Below are positions 1 to 7,522 of a stretch of DNA of 64,000 bases, piece after piece (positions within the stretch are counted from its first letter, which is position 1; the number at the start of each line of letters is the position of its first letter). The notes beneath the pieces were generated by a model, which was not told the origin of the DNA, did no database searches, and saw only the letters and a program-made list of their open reading frames with translations. Source of the DNA: Flavobacterium pallidum (lineage in GTDB: Bacteria; Bacteroidota; Bacteroidia; Flavobacteriales; Flavobacteriaceae); contig NZ_CP029187.1 of NCBI RefSeq assembly GCF_003097535.1, positions 2,604,001 through 2,668,000 of the forward strand, in the 5' to 3' direction. A program made the position numbers and the translations under genes.

Positions 1-29
1 AGTCTTGCTGTCATTGCTGATAGCGGTTG

Positions 30-37
30 CAAATATA
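30..37 (-). promoter_or_regulatory. Possible -7 promoter element for a gene off the left edge
   Basis: On the minus strand this reads TATATTTG, matching the Bacteroidota -7 consensus TAnnTTTG. It would drive a gene leaving the window on the left. Nothing else is recognisable in bases 1-153, which lie downstream of ribBA. Confidence 0.35.
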
Positions 38-153
38 ACATGCTTTTTTGATTTCCAAAACATTTTTGGCGTAAAAACATATTATTTTTTTTATTGCAGT
101 CTAAGGGATTCATTTCCAGAAGTTCAGATAATCCGCAGGTTGTAGTAAAAGAA

Positions 154-1284
154 TTAATATTTTACATACTCGGTAATTTCAAGTCCGTAACCGATCATTC
201 CCACACGTTTTGCCTGTTCCGTATTGGAAATAAGCCTGATTTTGGAAATGTCTATATCGTGAAGGATTTGTGCCCCGATACCGAAATCCTTAATGTCCAT
301 TTTAATCTGCGGTGCCTTGTAGATGCCTTTTTGCTGCAAATCCTTTAATTCTGTGATACGGCCTAAAAGATCTCCGGGCTGTAATTCCTGGTTGATGAAG
401 ATGACGGCGCCCATACCTTCTGCATTGATAAGGTTGAACATGTCGTCTAGTTTTTTATCGGCTTCATTGGTCAGTGTACCGAGGATGTCATTGTTGATGG
501 CAGTTGAATTGACGCGGGTTAATACCGGGTCGCCAATATTCCATGTGCCTTTGGTCAGTGCAATATGGATGTGCTTATTTGTGGTCTGCTGGTAGGCGCG
601 GAATCGGTAGGTACCGAAGCGCGTCTCGATATCAAAATCTTCTTTCTTCACGATCAGGCTGTCGTGCTGCATGCGGTAGGCAACCAAATCTTCTATGGAA
701 ACGAGTTTCAGGTCAAATTTCCTGGCCACTTCCACCAACTCCGGCAGCCGCGCCATCGAACCGTCTTCATTCATGATTTCGCAGATGACCCCGGCCGATT
801 TGAATCCGGCGAGGCGTGCAAAATCAATTGCGGCTTCGGTATGCCCTGTACGCCGCAATACGCCACCTTGTTTGGCTATCAAGGGGAAAATATGGCCTGG
901 CCTGGCCAAATCATATGGTTTTGTATCTTCATTAATCAGGGCCAATACGGTTTTAGCACGGTCCAATGCTGAAATTCCGGTTGTCACACCATGTCCTTTC
1001 AAGTCCACTGAAACCGTGAATGCCGTTTCCATATGGTCGGTATTATGGGTTACCATGGCACGAAGGTCAAGTTCGGCGCAACGTTTTTCGGTTAAAGGAG
1101 TACATATCAGCCCGCGGCCATGTGTTGCCATAAAGTTGATCATTTCCGGCGTTGCCTTTTCTGCGGCAGCGAGAAAATCACCTTCATTTTCACGATCTTC
1201 ATCGTCAACAACAATGATTATTTTGCCCTGACGGATGTCTTCAATGGCTTCTTCTATGGTATTGAGTCGTATTTTATCTGACAC
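154..1284 (-). CDS. ribB: 3,4-dihydroxy-2-butanone 4-phosphate synthase with a degenerate GTP cyclohydrolase II-like domain
   Basis: Riboflavin biosynthesis. The N-terminal half is a RibB domain that makes 3,4-dihydroxy-2-butanone 4-phosphate from ribulose 5-phosphate; the acidic motif DDEDRENEGD and the HGRGLICTPL segment are intact. The C-terminal half aligns with GTP cyclohydrolase II (GTYRFRAY, GYGLEI), but the zinc-binding CxTGDxFGSxRCDCG stretch is replaced by INNDILGTLTNEAD near residue 263, so all three cysteine ligands are gone. I infer that only RibB activity remains. The GTG at 1284 is chosen (protein starts MSDKIRLNTIEEA): it lies just past the stop of the upstream permease gene, and the longer reading would overlap that gene by about 97 bp. 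376 residues. No FMN riboswitch is visible; it is probably cotranscribed with the permease gene. Confidence 0.9.
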   Translation of the reverse strand: MSDKIRLNTIEEAIEDIRQGKIIIVVDDEDRENEGDFLAAAEKATPEMINFMATHGRGLICTPLTEKRCAELDLRAMVTHNTDHMETAFTVSVDLKGHGVTTGISALDRAKTVLALINEDTKPYDLARPGHIFPLIAKQGGVLRRTGHTEAAIDFARLAGFKSAGVICEIMNEDGSMARLPELVEVARKFDLKLVSIEDLVAYRMQHDSLIVKKEDFDIETRFGTYRFRAYQQTTNKHIHIALTKGTWNIGDPVLTRVNSTAINNDILGTLTNEADKKLDDMFNLINAEGMGAVIFINQELQPGDLLGRITELKDLQQKGIYKAPQIKMDIKDFGIGAQILHDIDISKIRLISNTEQAKRVGMIGYGLEITEYVKY

Positions 1285-1295
1285 TTTGTAGTTTG

Positions 1296-3284
1296 TTAAA
1301 GGCTGCTTCCAGAAATGGCTTTCCGAAGGGCAACCCGGTTGTAGACATGGAATATTATGTAAAAAGGAAATCCGAGCACCATGACGAGCCAAGGATGTAT
1401 CCCTACTTTCCTGTGAAGAAGGTTATTGATCTCCTGGTGGCGCTGCCCGGTTTTAAATGCCGCAATATAAAAACAGATGAGTACGAGTACGCCTAAAATC
1501 ATCAGTTTTACATTTTTGCTGTTGTTCAACACTACGAAAACCATTACGACGGTCATCAGGAAAGTAATGAAGGTCATTTTCGAATTCAGGATATAATTCT
1601 CGTTAGCGTCCGCAAGTCTTTCGTATTTCTCATTGAACAGTTTTCCTTGTTGGATGAGGTCGGCCTGAGTGATATTGCGGCTATCCAGTATTTTTAAAGC
1701 TTTTATGCGGCGTAATTTCGAATAACCCAGTTTCGCTGAATCGTAAACGGTGTCGATAAGTGAAGCGTCGGACATTTTAAGCAAATCCCGCCATTCTTCA
1801 TCTTCAGTAAAGCTTATTGTATCAAGATTAATTATTCGGTCTTCAGCTTCAAATGAAGGCCTGATCTTATTGCGGCTGAACATTTTTACAAATGGATCGG
1901 TAAGCCAGTCTAAATTGATGGTCATCTGCAAATCGTTTTTGGCACGATAAGTCAACAATATAGCCAATGGCGACAATATAATCGATGACATCCAGGCGCC
2001 AAGGAAAGGCGTAATGCCGTTTTCCTGCCCTAATTTCTTGCCAAATGTATTTACGAAATGGAACGTGATGAAAATCAGTATGGCAAAAACAATCGGAAGC
2101 CCAAGTCCGCCCTTACGGATAATCGCTCCCAGCGGCGCGCCGATAAAGAACATCAGTATACACGCAAAAGCAATTACGAATTTATCATAAATGGAAAGCC
2201 AGTGGCTATTGATATTTTTTTCTTTCATATCAAATTCATCCTTCGTCCCGGCAATGGTAAAAGTGGTGCTGCCGACGTTGCTTTTGGCAATATCAATGAA
2301 TTTCAGCTTTTTCTGCGGGGGATAAGCATCAAGCAGGTTTTCCGGGACTGTCGTATTGGACGAGTCTTTTTCAGCTTTCATGTTGATGATGCCGGTACGC
2401 ACGTGGATGTTTTCGGTAAAGGAATTGACCTCCTTTTTATAATCTTTATTCAGGGAATCAAGCGTATAGGTAAGTTCGCTGAGTTTAAGCATGTTGCTCG
2501 TACTGGTGACTTTTTCCTCATTGGGGTCCACTTTGTTCAATTTTGACAAATCCATGTTGAGGTTGTATTTTTTGAACTGTGTTTTGGCAAACGGCATTTT
2601 TTCGCGTTCGTTGTATTTTTTCGGGATAATGTCTTCAAATTGCGCGCCGTTATACAATACAAGCTGGATGACTTTTGAGTCAGGGCTGCTTTTCAGTTCG
2701 CCGCTTTTCGCTTTGATGATGGTGGTGCTTCCCTGCCCGTTTACTGATTTTTTATGGATTGTAATCCCTGAAAGATTGTTTCCGTTAGGACCGGATTTCT
2801 TATCCACTTTGATGATGTAACTGCCCACATCACTGAATTGCCCTTCTGCAATGGCCATAGCCGGTTTCAGCTGGGCGATATTGGCCTTGAAGTTGATGAA
2901 TTTATATTGGGAGTAGGGGATGATGTTATTGGCAAAAATAAACGCTGCAATACTGAGGATAAAAATGAACACGGTCAGGCTCCGCAATGCGCGCATCAGC
3001 GAAACACCGGAGGATTTCATTGCGGCAAATTCATAATGCTCTGATAAATCCCCGAAGGTCATGATGGAGGCCAGCAGGATCGTAAGCGGCAAAACCATCG
3101 GGACAATACTCGGAAAATAGAACGTAAGGAATTTCACGATCATGAAGAAATCCAGGTCCTTGCCTGCAAGTTCTCCTATAAAAAGCCATACGGCCTGCAG
3201 GATGAAGATAAAAAACAGGATTACAAATACCGAGGCAAAAGTAGTCAGGAAGGTTTTAAGTAAGTATCTGTCGAGTATCTTCAC
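1296..3284 (-). CDS. LptF/LptG-type lipopolysaccharide export permease with a C-terminal extension
   Basis: YjgP/YjgQ family inner-membrane permease of the Lpt system, which moves lipopolysaccharide from the inner membrane toward the outer membrane. The start MKILDRYLLKTFL is typical; the codon is GTG. Membrane segments lie near residues 15-35, 55-80 and 100-120. A periplasmic beta-jellyroll-like region follows to about 365, then three more membrane segments to about 460. The E. coli proteins stop near 360 residues; this one has 662. The extra ~200 residues hold a soluble stretch and about three more hydrophobic helices. The gene sits 7 bp after lolA and 11 bp before ribB, so an envelope-biogenesis transcription unit is likely. 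Whether it acts as LptF or LptG cannot be decided here. Confidence 0.85.
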   Translation of the reverse strand: MKILDRYLLKTFLTTFASVFVILFFIFILQAVWLFIGELAGKDLDFFMIVKFLTFYFPSIVPMVLPLTILLASIMTFGDLSEHYEFAAMKSSGVSLMRALRSLTVFIFILSIAAFIFANNIIPYSQYKFINFKANIAQLKPAMAIAEGQFSDVGSYIIKVDKKSGPNGNNLSGITIHKKSVNGQGSTTIIKAKSGELKSSPDSKVIQLVLYNGAQFEDIIPKKYNEREKMPFAKTQFKKYNLNMDLSKLNKVDPNEEKVTSTSNMLKLSELTYTLDSLNKDYKKEVNSFTENIHVRTGIINMKAEKDSSNTTVPENLLDAYPPQKKLKFIDIAKSNVGSTTFTIAGTKDEFDMKEKNINSHWLSIYDKFVIAFACILMFFIGAPLGAIIRKGGLGLPIVFAILIFITFHFVNTFGKKLGQENGITPFLGAWMSSIILSPLAILLTYRAKNDLQMTINLDWLTDPFVKMFSRNKIRPSFEAEDRIINLDTISFTEDEEWRDLLKMSDASLIDTVYDSAKLGYSKLRRIKALKILDSRNITQADLIQQGKLFNEKYERLADANENYILNSKMTFITFLMTVVMVFVVLNNSKNVKLMILGVLVLICFYIAAFKTGQRHQEINNLLHRKVGIHPWLVMVLGFPFYIIFHVYNRVALRKAISGSSL

Positions 3285-3291
3285 CGGAAGC

Positions 3292-3966
3292 TTAATCTAG
3301 TTTATTGATGTAGTAATTCGGGTATTTGCTTTCGACAAAAGTAAACTGATTTTTTCCCAACGTCTGGTTGGTTTTGAAAGAATTAACAACCAATGTGGTT
3401 TTGGTGCCGTTCTTTCCGGTTTCGATTACATTGTAAATCTGCTTGGTCGCGGTATCGATACCGACAAGGATTTCCTTCCTTTTGTCTTTCTTATCATCGG
3501 GAACGAGTTTGACATATTGTAATTTCCTGCCTTTTACGTTTTGCTGGATGTCCCAATAGAATTTATAACCTTTGTTGAAAAAGGTCAGCATCTTTGAAGG
3601 CGTAATCGTGTTTGCATCTTTTTCATCTACTTTGGAAATGCTGATTTCCTCGTCTTCAGGAACAATCGTGTACAGTTTTTTTCCATCATAAAGTTTGGTC
3701 ATGCCCATGAAATTAAGCACATACTGATTGCCTTTCATCACTACGCTGCCCGAGCTTTCCTGATTGATGTTTTCTTTGTTGTTGTTTAAGGTATACTTGA
3801 AATCAATGGAAATGTTGTCGTAGCTTTTTACTTTCTTAGTGACTTCATCAAGCAGGTCTTTGGCCTTTTTATCCTGTGCCGACGCTGTCAGTCCCGTCAC
3901 TACGAATAATGCGAGTGCAGCATTTTTCAGGTTTTTTGTAAATACATTTGGCATAATCTTTCTCAT
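3292..3966 (-). CDS. lolA: Outer-membrane lipoprotein carrier protein LolA-like
   Basis: Periplasmic chaperone family that carries lipoproteins from the inner to the outer membrane. The ATG at 3966 gives 224 residues and follows the ftsK stop by one base. A second ATG at 3954 (MPNVFTKNL) is also possible. The N-terminus is a signal peptide ending near TASAQ. The body has the LolA pattern: a helix (KDLLDEVTKKVKSYDNIS), then beta strands with a YDGKKLYTIVPEDEE segment and a C-terminal VDTATKQIY-like strand. Position between ftsK and the Lpt-type permease is a common Flavobacterium order (from memory). Function is assigned by family. Confidence 0.85.
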   Translation of the reverse strand: MRKIMPNVFTKNLKNAALALFVVTGLTASAQDKKAKDLLDEVTKKVKSYDNISIDFKYTLNNNKENINQESSGSVVMKGNQYVLNFMGMTKLYDGKKLYTIVPEDEEISISKVDEKDANTITPSKMLTFFNKGYKFYWDIQQNVKGRKLQYVKLVPDDKKDKRKEILVGIDTATKQIYNVIETGKNGTKTTLVVNSFKTNQTLGKNQFTFVESKYPNYYINKLD

Positions 3967-3967
3967 A

Positions 3968-6436
3968 TTACGAATTGTTTTCTTCATTTCTAAAAAATTG
4001 TTCCAGCGAAGCCAGGTCGGTATAATTGACGGAACGTGCTTTGCTTCCTTCAAAAGGCCCCACAATCCCCGCAGCTTCCATCTGATCAATGAGCCTTCCG
4101 GCACGGTTGTAACCCAGCTTCAGTTTGCGTTGCAGCAGCGATGCCGAACCTTGCTGCGCCGTGACTACAATCTCGGCAGCTTCCTTAAACAGGCTGTCGC
4201 GTTCAGAGATGTCAATGTCAAATTTCATGCCACTTTCATCTTCACCTATAAATTCCGGAAGCAGGTAAGCATTGGCATAAGCTTTCTGGGAGCCGATAAA
4301 CTCGGTAATGCGTTCCACTTCAGGGGTATCGACAAAGGCACATTGTACACGAACCACATCATTGCCATTGGTATACAACATGTCCCCACGCCCGATAAGC
4401 TGGTCGGCGCCCTGGGTGTCCAAAATAGTTCTTGAATCAATTTTTGAGGTTACACGGAACGCAATCCTGGCCGGGAAATTCGCTTTGATGATTCCCGTGA
4501 TGACATTCACCGACGGCCTTTGTGTAGCGATAATCAAGTGGATCCCGATGGCCCGCGCCAATTGTGCCAGCCTTGCAATCGGGGTTTCAACTTCCTTTCC
4601 TGCCGTCATGATCAAATCGGCGAACTCGTCGACTACCAACACGATGTATGGAAGGAAACGGTGACCGTTTTCAGGATTCAGTTTGCGTGATTTGAATTTG
4701 TCATTGTATTCCTTGATGTTGCGCACCATAGCTTCTTTCAGCAAAGAATAGCGGTTGTCCATTTCCACGCAAAGTGAATTCAGCGTGTTGATGACTTTGT
4801 TATTGTCTGTAATAATCGCATCCTCGGTATCAGGCAATTTTGCTAAATAATGCCTTTCTATTTTATTGAAAAGTGTGAGTTCCACCTTTTTAGGGTCAAC
4901 CAGTACAAACTTTACTTCAGCCGGATGTTTCTTATAAAGCAACGATGTCAGCACGGCATTCAGTCCGACGGATTTTCCCTGTCCAGTTGCTCCAGCCATC
5001 AGTAAGTGCGGCATTTTGGCTAAATCCACCACGAATGTTTCGTTTGAGATGGTTTTGCCCAAAGCAATCGGGAGTTCCATTTCAGCTTCCTGGAACCTTG
5101 CCGAAGCGATCACGGTTTTCATCGAAACCATTGTCGGGTTCTTGTTCGGCACTTCAATACCGATGGTTCCTTTGCCCGGAATCGGCGCGATGATACGGAT
5201 TCCCAAAGCGGAAAGCGACAATGCGATATCATCCTCAAGGCTTTTGATCTTTGAGATGCGGATACCAGCTTCCGGCACGATTTCATATAAAGTGACCGAT
5301 GGGCCGACCGTTGCCTTGATCTGGGCGATTTCAATCTTATAATTGCGGAGTGTTTCCACAATCCGGTTCTTGTTTTCTTCAAGCTCTTCCTGGTTGATCG
5401 TGATGCCGCCAGACGAATAATCCTTCAGCAAATCAATCGTTGGGAATTTATAGTTGGAAAGCTCCAGTGTTGGGTCGAAAAGCCCGAAATCAGCAACGAG
5501 TTTTGAAGCCAGGTTTTCAGAAACGATGTCTTCTTCCTCGACTTTTTCAATGACAAAAGTTTCCTCAATCGGCTCTTCGGGAGCCATCGTAACTTCCATT
5601 GGCGGCGACACGGTTTTTATCGTCGGTTCAAGAATCAGTTCCGAGGCACTGCTGATGGTCGGCTTTAAAGCTTCCTTATTGATTTCGAATTGCGATGGCT
5701 TCTGAACGATCAATTCCGGTTTTTCAATAAGCTCATCTTCCTCAGGTTCTTCTTCAACCGCAAATTCCTCTAAGTTGTACAGGCTGTTGGATTCGGCAAC
5801 CGGATTGGTATTGAGGGAATCCAGATCTTCGGACATTTCTTTTTTGGTACGTTCGAAAAGTGCCTTGATGGCATCAGGTGAAATTTTGATTTTGAATATC
5901 AGGTAAATAATCAACCCAAAAATCAAAACCATCAATGTGCCGGCTTTACCGATGAAATCCTGAAGGAATAAATTCATTTCAAATCCGACGACACCGCCCA
6001 ATTCCGGCATAAAAGTGGCGAAAAATCCAAGCAAAACCGATACCACGGCCATCGCAAACAAATCCCAGAACCAGACATTTTTTAATTTCTTAATCGGAAG
6101 ATCCAATACAAGATAGGCACCGGTCAGGAAAAAAAGGCGCACGAAAAGAAATGAAGCAAGGCCGAAACCTTTATAAACGAATATGTCAGCAAGATAGGCA
6201 CCGAATTTTCCAAGCCAGTTTTCGACTTTGGTACTGCGGTCGGCCAATTCCTGTACGGCACTCTGGTCGTCATGCCCGTAGATGTAAAACGAAATGAAAG
6301 ACAGCAACAGCGCCACTGAAAACAATACCAGCAAACTTCCGATCAGGATTTTATGCTGCTTGGTAATCCTGAATCCCTTTTTGGTTTCAGCACCAGGATT
6401 TTTGGCAGTGGGTTCTTTCTTTGTGGTTTTTGCCAT
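3968..6436 (-). CDS. ftsK: DNA translocase FtsK
   Basis: FtsK/SpoIIIE family septal motor that pumps chromosome termini during division. The 822 residues hold about four membrane helices in the first 190, an acidic Glu/Pro-rich linker (about 220-310), and a RecA-like motor. The motor has Walker A GATGQGKSVGLN (Lys near 488), Walker B IVLVVDEFADL, and the IATQRPSVNVITG motif. A C-terminal winged-helix gamma domain (about 745-805) contains QRKLKLGYNRAGRL, the fold that reads KOPS-type sequences. The ATG at 6436 is unambiguous. The linker is short compared with E. coli FtsK. Confidence 0.96.
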   Translation of the reverse strand: MAKTTKKEPTAKNPGAETKKGFRITKQHKILIGSLLVLFSVALLLSFISFYIYGHDDQSAVQELADRSTKVENWLGKFGAYLADIFVYKGFGLASFLFVRLFFLTGAYLVLDLPIKKLKNVWFWDLFAMAVVSVLLGFFATFMPELGGVVGFEMNLFLQDFIGKAGTLMVLIFGLIIYLIFKIKISPDAIKALFERTKKEMSEDLDSLNTNPVAESNSLYNLEEFAVEEEPEEDELIEKPELIVQKPSQFEINKEALKPTISSASELILEPTIKTVSPPMEVTMAPEEPIEETFVIEKVEEEDIVSENLASKLVADFGLFDPTLELSNYKFPTIDLLKDYSSGGITINQEELEENKNRIVETLRNYKIEIAQIKATVGPSVTLYEIVPEAGIRISKIKSLEDDIALSLSALGIRIIAPIPGKGTIGIEVPNKNPTMVSMKTVIASARFQEAEMELPIALGKTISNETFVVDLAKMPHLLMAGATGQGKSVGLNAVLTSLLYKKHPAEVKFVLVDPKKVELTLFNKIERHYLAKLPDTEDAIITDNNKVINTLNSLCVEMDNRYSLLKEAMVRNIKEYNDKFKSRKLNPENGHRFLPYIVLVVDEFADLIMTAGKEVETPIARLAQLARAIGIHLIIATQRPSVNVITGIIKANFPARIAFRVTSKIDSRTILDTQGADQLIGRGDMLYTNGNDVVRVQCAFVDTPEVERITEFIGSQKAYANAYLLPEFIGEDESGMKFDIDISERDSLFKEAAEIVVTAQQGSASLLQRKLKLGYNRAGRLIDQMEAAGIVGPFEGSKARSVNYTDLASLEQFFRNEENNS

Positions 6437-6478
6437 TCGTTTTGGGTTAAGCTATAAAGATAAAAAAATTAACCTCAT

Positions 6479-6853
6479 TTATAACGCCATTAGATACGGA
6501 ACATATATGATGCAGGCAATCGTCATGGCTGCCAATGCTGCAAAAAATACAGCTCCGGCGGCAATATCCTTTATAAAACCGATTTTGGTATGGAAATCCG
6601 GATGAATGAAGTCTGCAATCTTTTCAACAGCCGTATTCAATCCTTCAATACTCAGCACCAATCCGATTGCAAAAACCTGGAACAGCCATTCGGTTTTAGT
6701 GATCCCGAAGTAAAATCCTGCTGCGGTCATGATCAGGCCCAAAGAGGATTGCGCCATAATGCTGTGTTCGGTGGTAATAAGCTTATAAGCTCCCGCAAAA
6801 GCAAACTTAAAGCTTTTCAGGCGGCCTGTTATAAAGGAATTGTCTGTTTTCAT
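6479..6853 (-). CDS. dgkA: Diacylglycerol kinase / undecaprenol kinase family protein
   Basis: Small integral-membrane kinase of the DgkA family, which phosphorylates diacylglycerol or undecaprenol for lipid recycling. About 124 residues with three or four membrane helices. The signature EGLNTAVEKIADF followed by KDIAAGAV matches the family's catalytic region. I start at ATG 6853 (MKTDNSF); the codon just upstream is TTG. It lies 3 bp after the tpx stop and 42 bp before ftsK, so it is probably cotranscribed with tpx. The family is clear; the lipid substrate is not. Confidence 0.9.
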   Translation of the reverse strand: MKTDNSFITGRLKSFKFAFAGAYKLITTEHSIMAQSSLGLIMTAAGFYFGITKTEWLFQVFAIGLVLSIEGLNTAVEKIADFIHPDFHTKIGFIKDIAAGAVFFAALAAMTIACIIYVPYLMAL

Positions 6854-6856
6854 CAA

Positions 6857-7354
6857 TTAAAGTGCATTTAAGGCCGCATCATAATCAGGTTCCTTACCGA
6901 TTTCCGAAACCAGTTCAGTATATTTGATTTTTCCATCTGCATCGATTACTACAACCGCCCTCGCATGCAATCCGGCCAAAGCGCCTTCTGTCATTTCCAA
7001 ACCATAATCCTTTCCGAATGTACCATCACGGAAATCGGATAACGTCAATACGTTTAAAATATTTTCAGCACCACAGAAACGCTTTTGGGCAAAAGGGAGG
7101 TCGCGCGAAATGCAAAGTACTGCCGTATTGTCAAGGCCTGCCGCTTTTTCGTTGAAATGCCTCACCGATGTGGCACAAACGCCGGTATCGATGCTTGGAA
7201 AGATATTAAGGATCAATTGCTTTCCGTCAAAATCTGAAAGCGAGGCAGCAGAAAGATCGTTTTTTATGAGGTTGAAATCCGGTGCTTTTGAACCGACCTG
7301 CGGTAGCTCACCGTTAGTATTGATGGCGTTCCCGCCTAAATTTGTTGAAGCCAT
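6857..7354 (-). CDS. tpx: Thiol peroxidase Tpx
   Basis: Atypical 2-Cys peroxiredoxin that reduces hydroperoxides with electrons from thioredoxin. The 165 residues contain the peroxidatic cysteine in [10 protein letters not shown] (Cys60) and the resolving cysteine in RFCGAEN (Cys94), the same spacing as E. coli Tpx. It carries the usual N-terminal [10 protein letters not shown] segment. The ATG at 7354 is supported by a -7 element a short distance upstream (7377-7384). First gene of a likely tpx-dgkA unit. Confidence 0.95.
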   Translation of the reverse strand: MASTNLGGNAINTNGELPQVGSKAPDFNLIKNDLSAASLSDFDGKQLILNIFPSIDTGVCATSVRHFNEKAAGLDNTAVLCISRDLPFAQKRFCGAENILNVLTLSDFRDGTFGKDYGLEMTEGALAGLHARAVVVIDADGKIKYTELVSEIGKEPDYDAALNAL

Positions 7355-7376
7355 TAGTGTGTTTTTTTAACAGCGT

Positions 7377-7384
7377 CAAAAGTA
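7377..7384 (-). promoter_or_regulatory. -7 promoter element of tpx
   Basis: Reads TACTTTTG on the minus strand, matching TAnnTTTG, and places the start of transcription roughly 15 nt before the tpx ATG. The -33 element is not clear. Confidence 0.45.
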
Positions 7385-7399
7385 TGAAAAAATATGGGA

Positions 7400-7427
7400 A
7401 AGTCGAAAGGTGGAAGTCGAAAGGTGG
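7400..7427 (+). repeat. Two tandem 14-bp units with an inverted partner in the adjacent kinase gene
   Basis: AAGTCGAAAGGTGG occurs twice head to tail. An inverted match lies at 7537-7553 inside the 3' end of the kinase gene: 17 bp of GTGGAAGxCxAAAGGTGG type on the minus strand. A shorter inverted copy of AAAGTCGAAAG lies at 7502-7513. Between the arms, GTCTTAA (7436-7442) and TTAAGAC (7466-7472) can also pair. Confidence 0.6.
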
Positions 7428-7522
7428 TGAATGCAGTCTTAAGATCCGTTTTTTGACTCTTTTTTAAGACCACATAAACTGTAATATTGCTTTTCTCCCA
7501 AACTTTCGACTTTGAGGCTCTT

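Noticed and set aside
1..153. FMN riboswitch linked to ribB
   Set aside because: This gap is downstream of ribB, and the upstream side is another gene 11 bp away, so no riboswitch fits.
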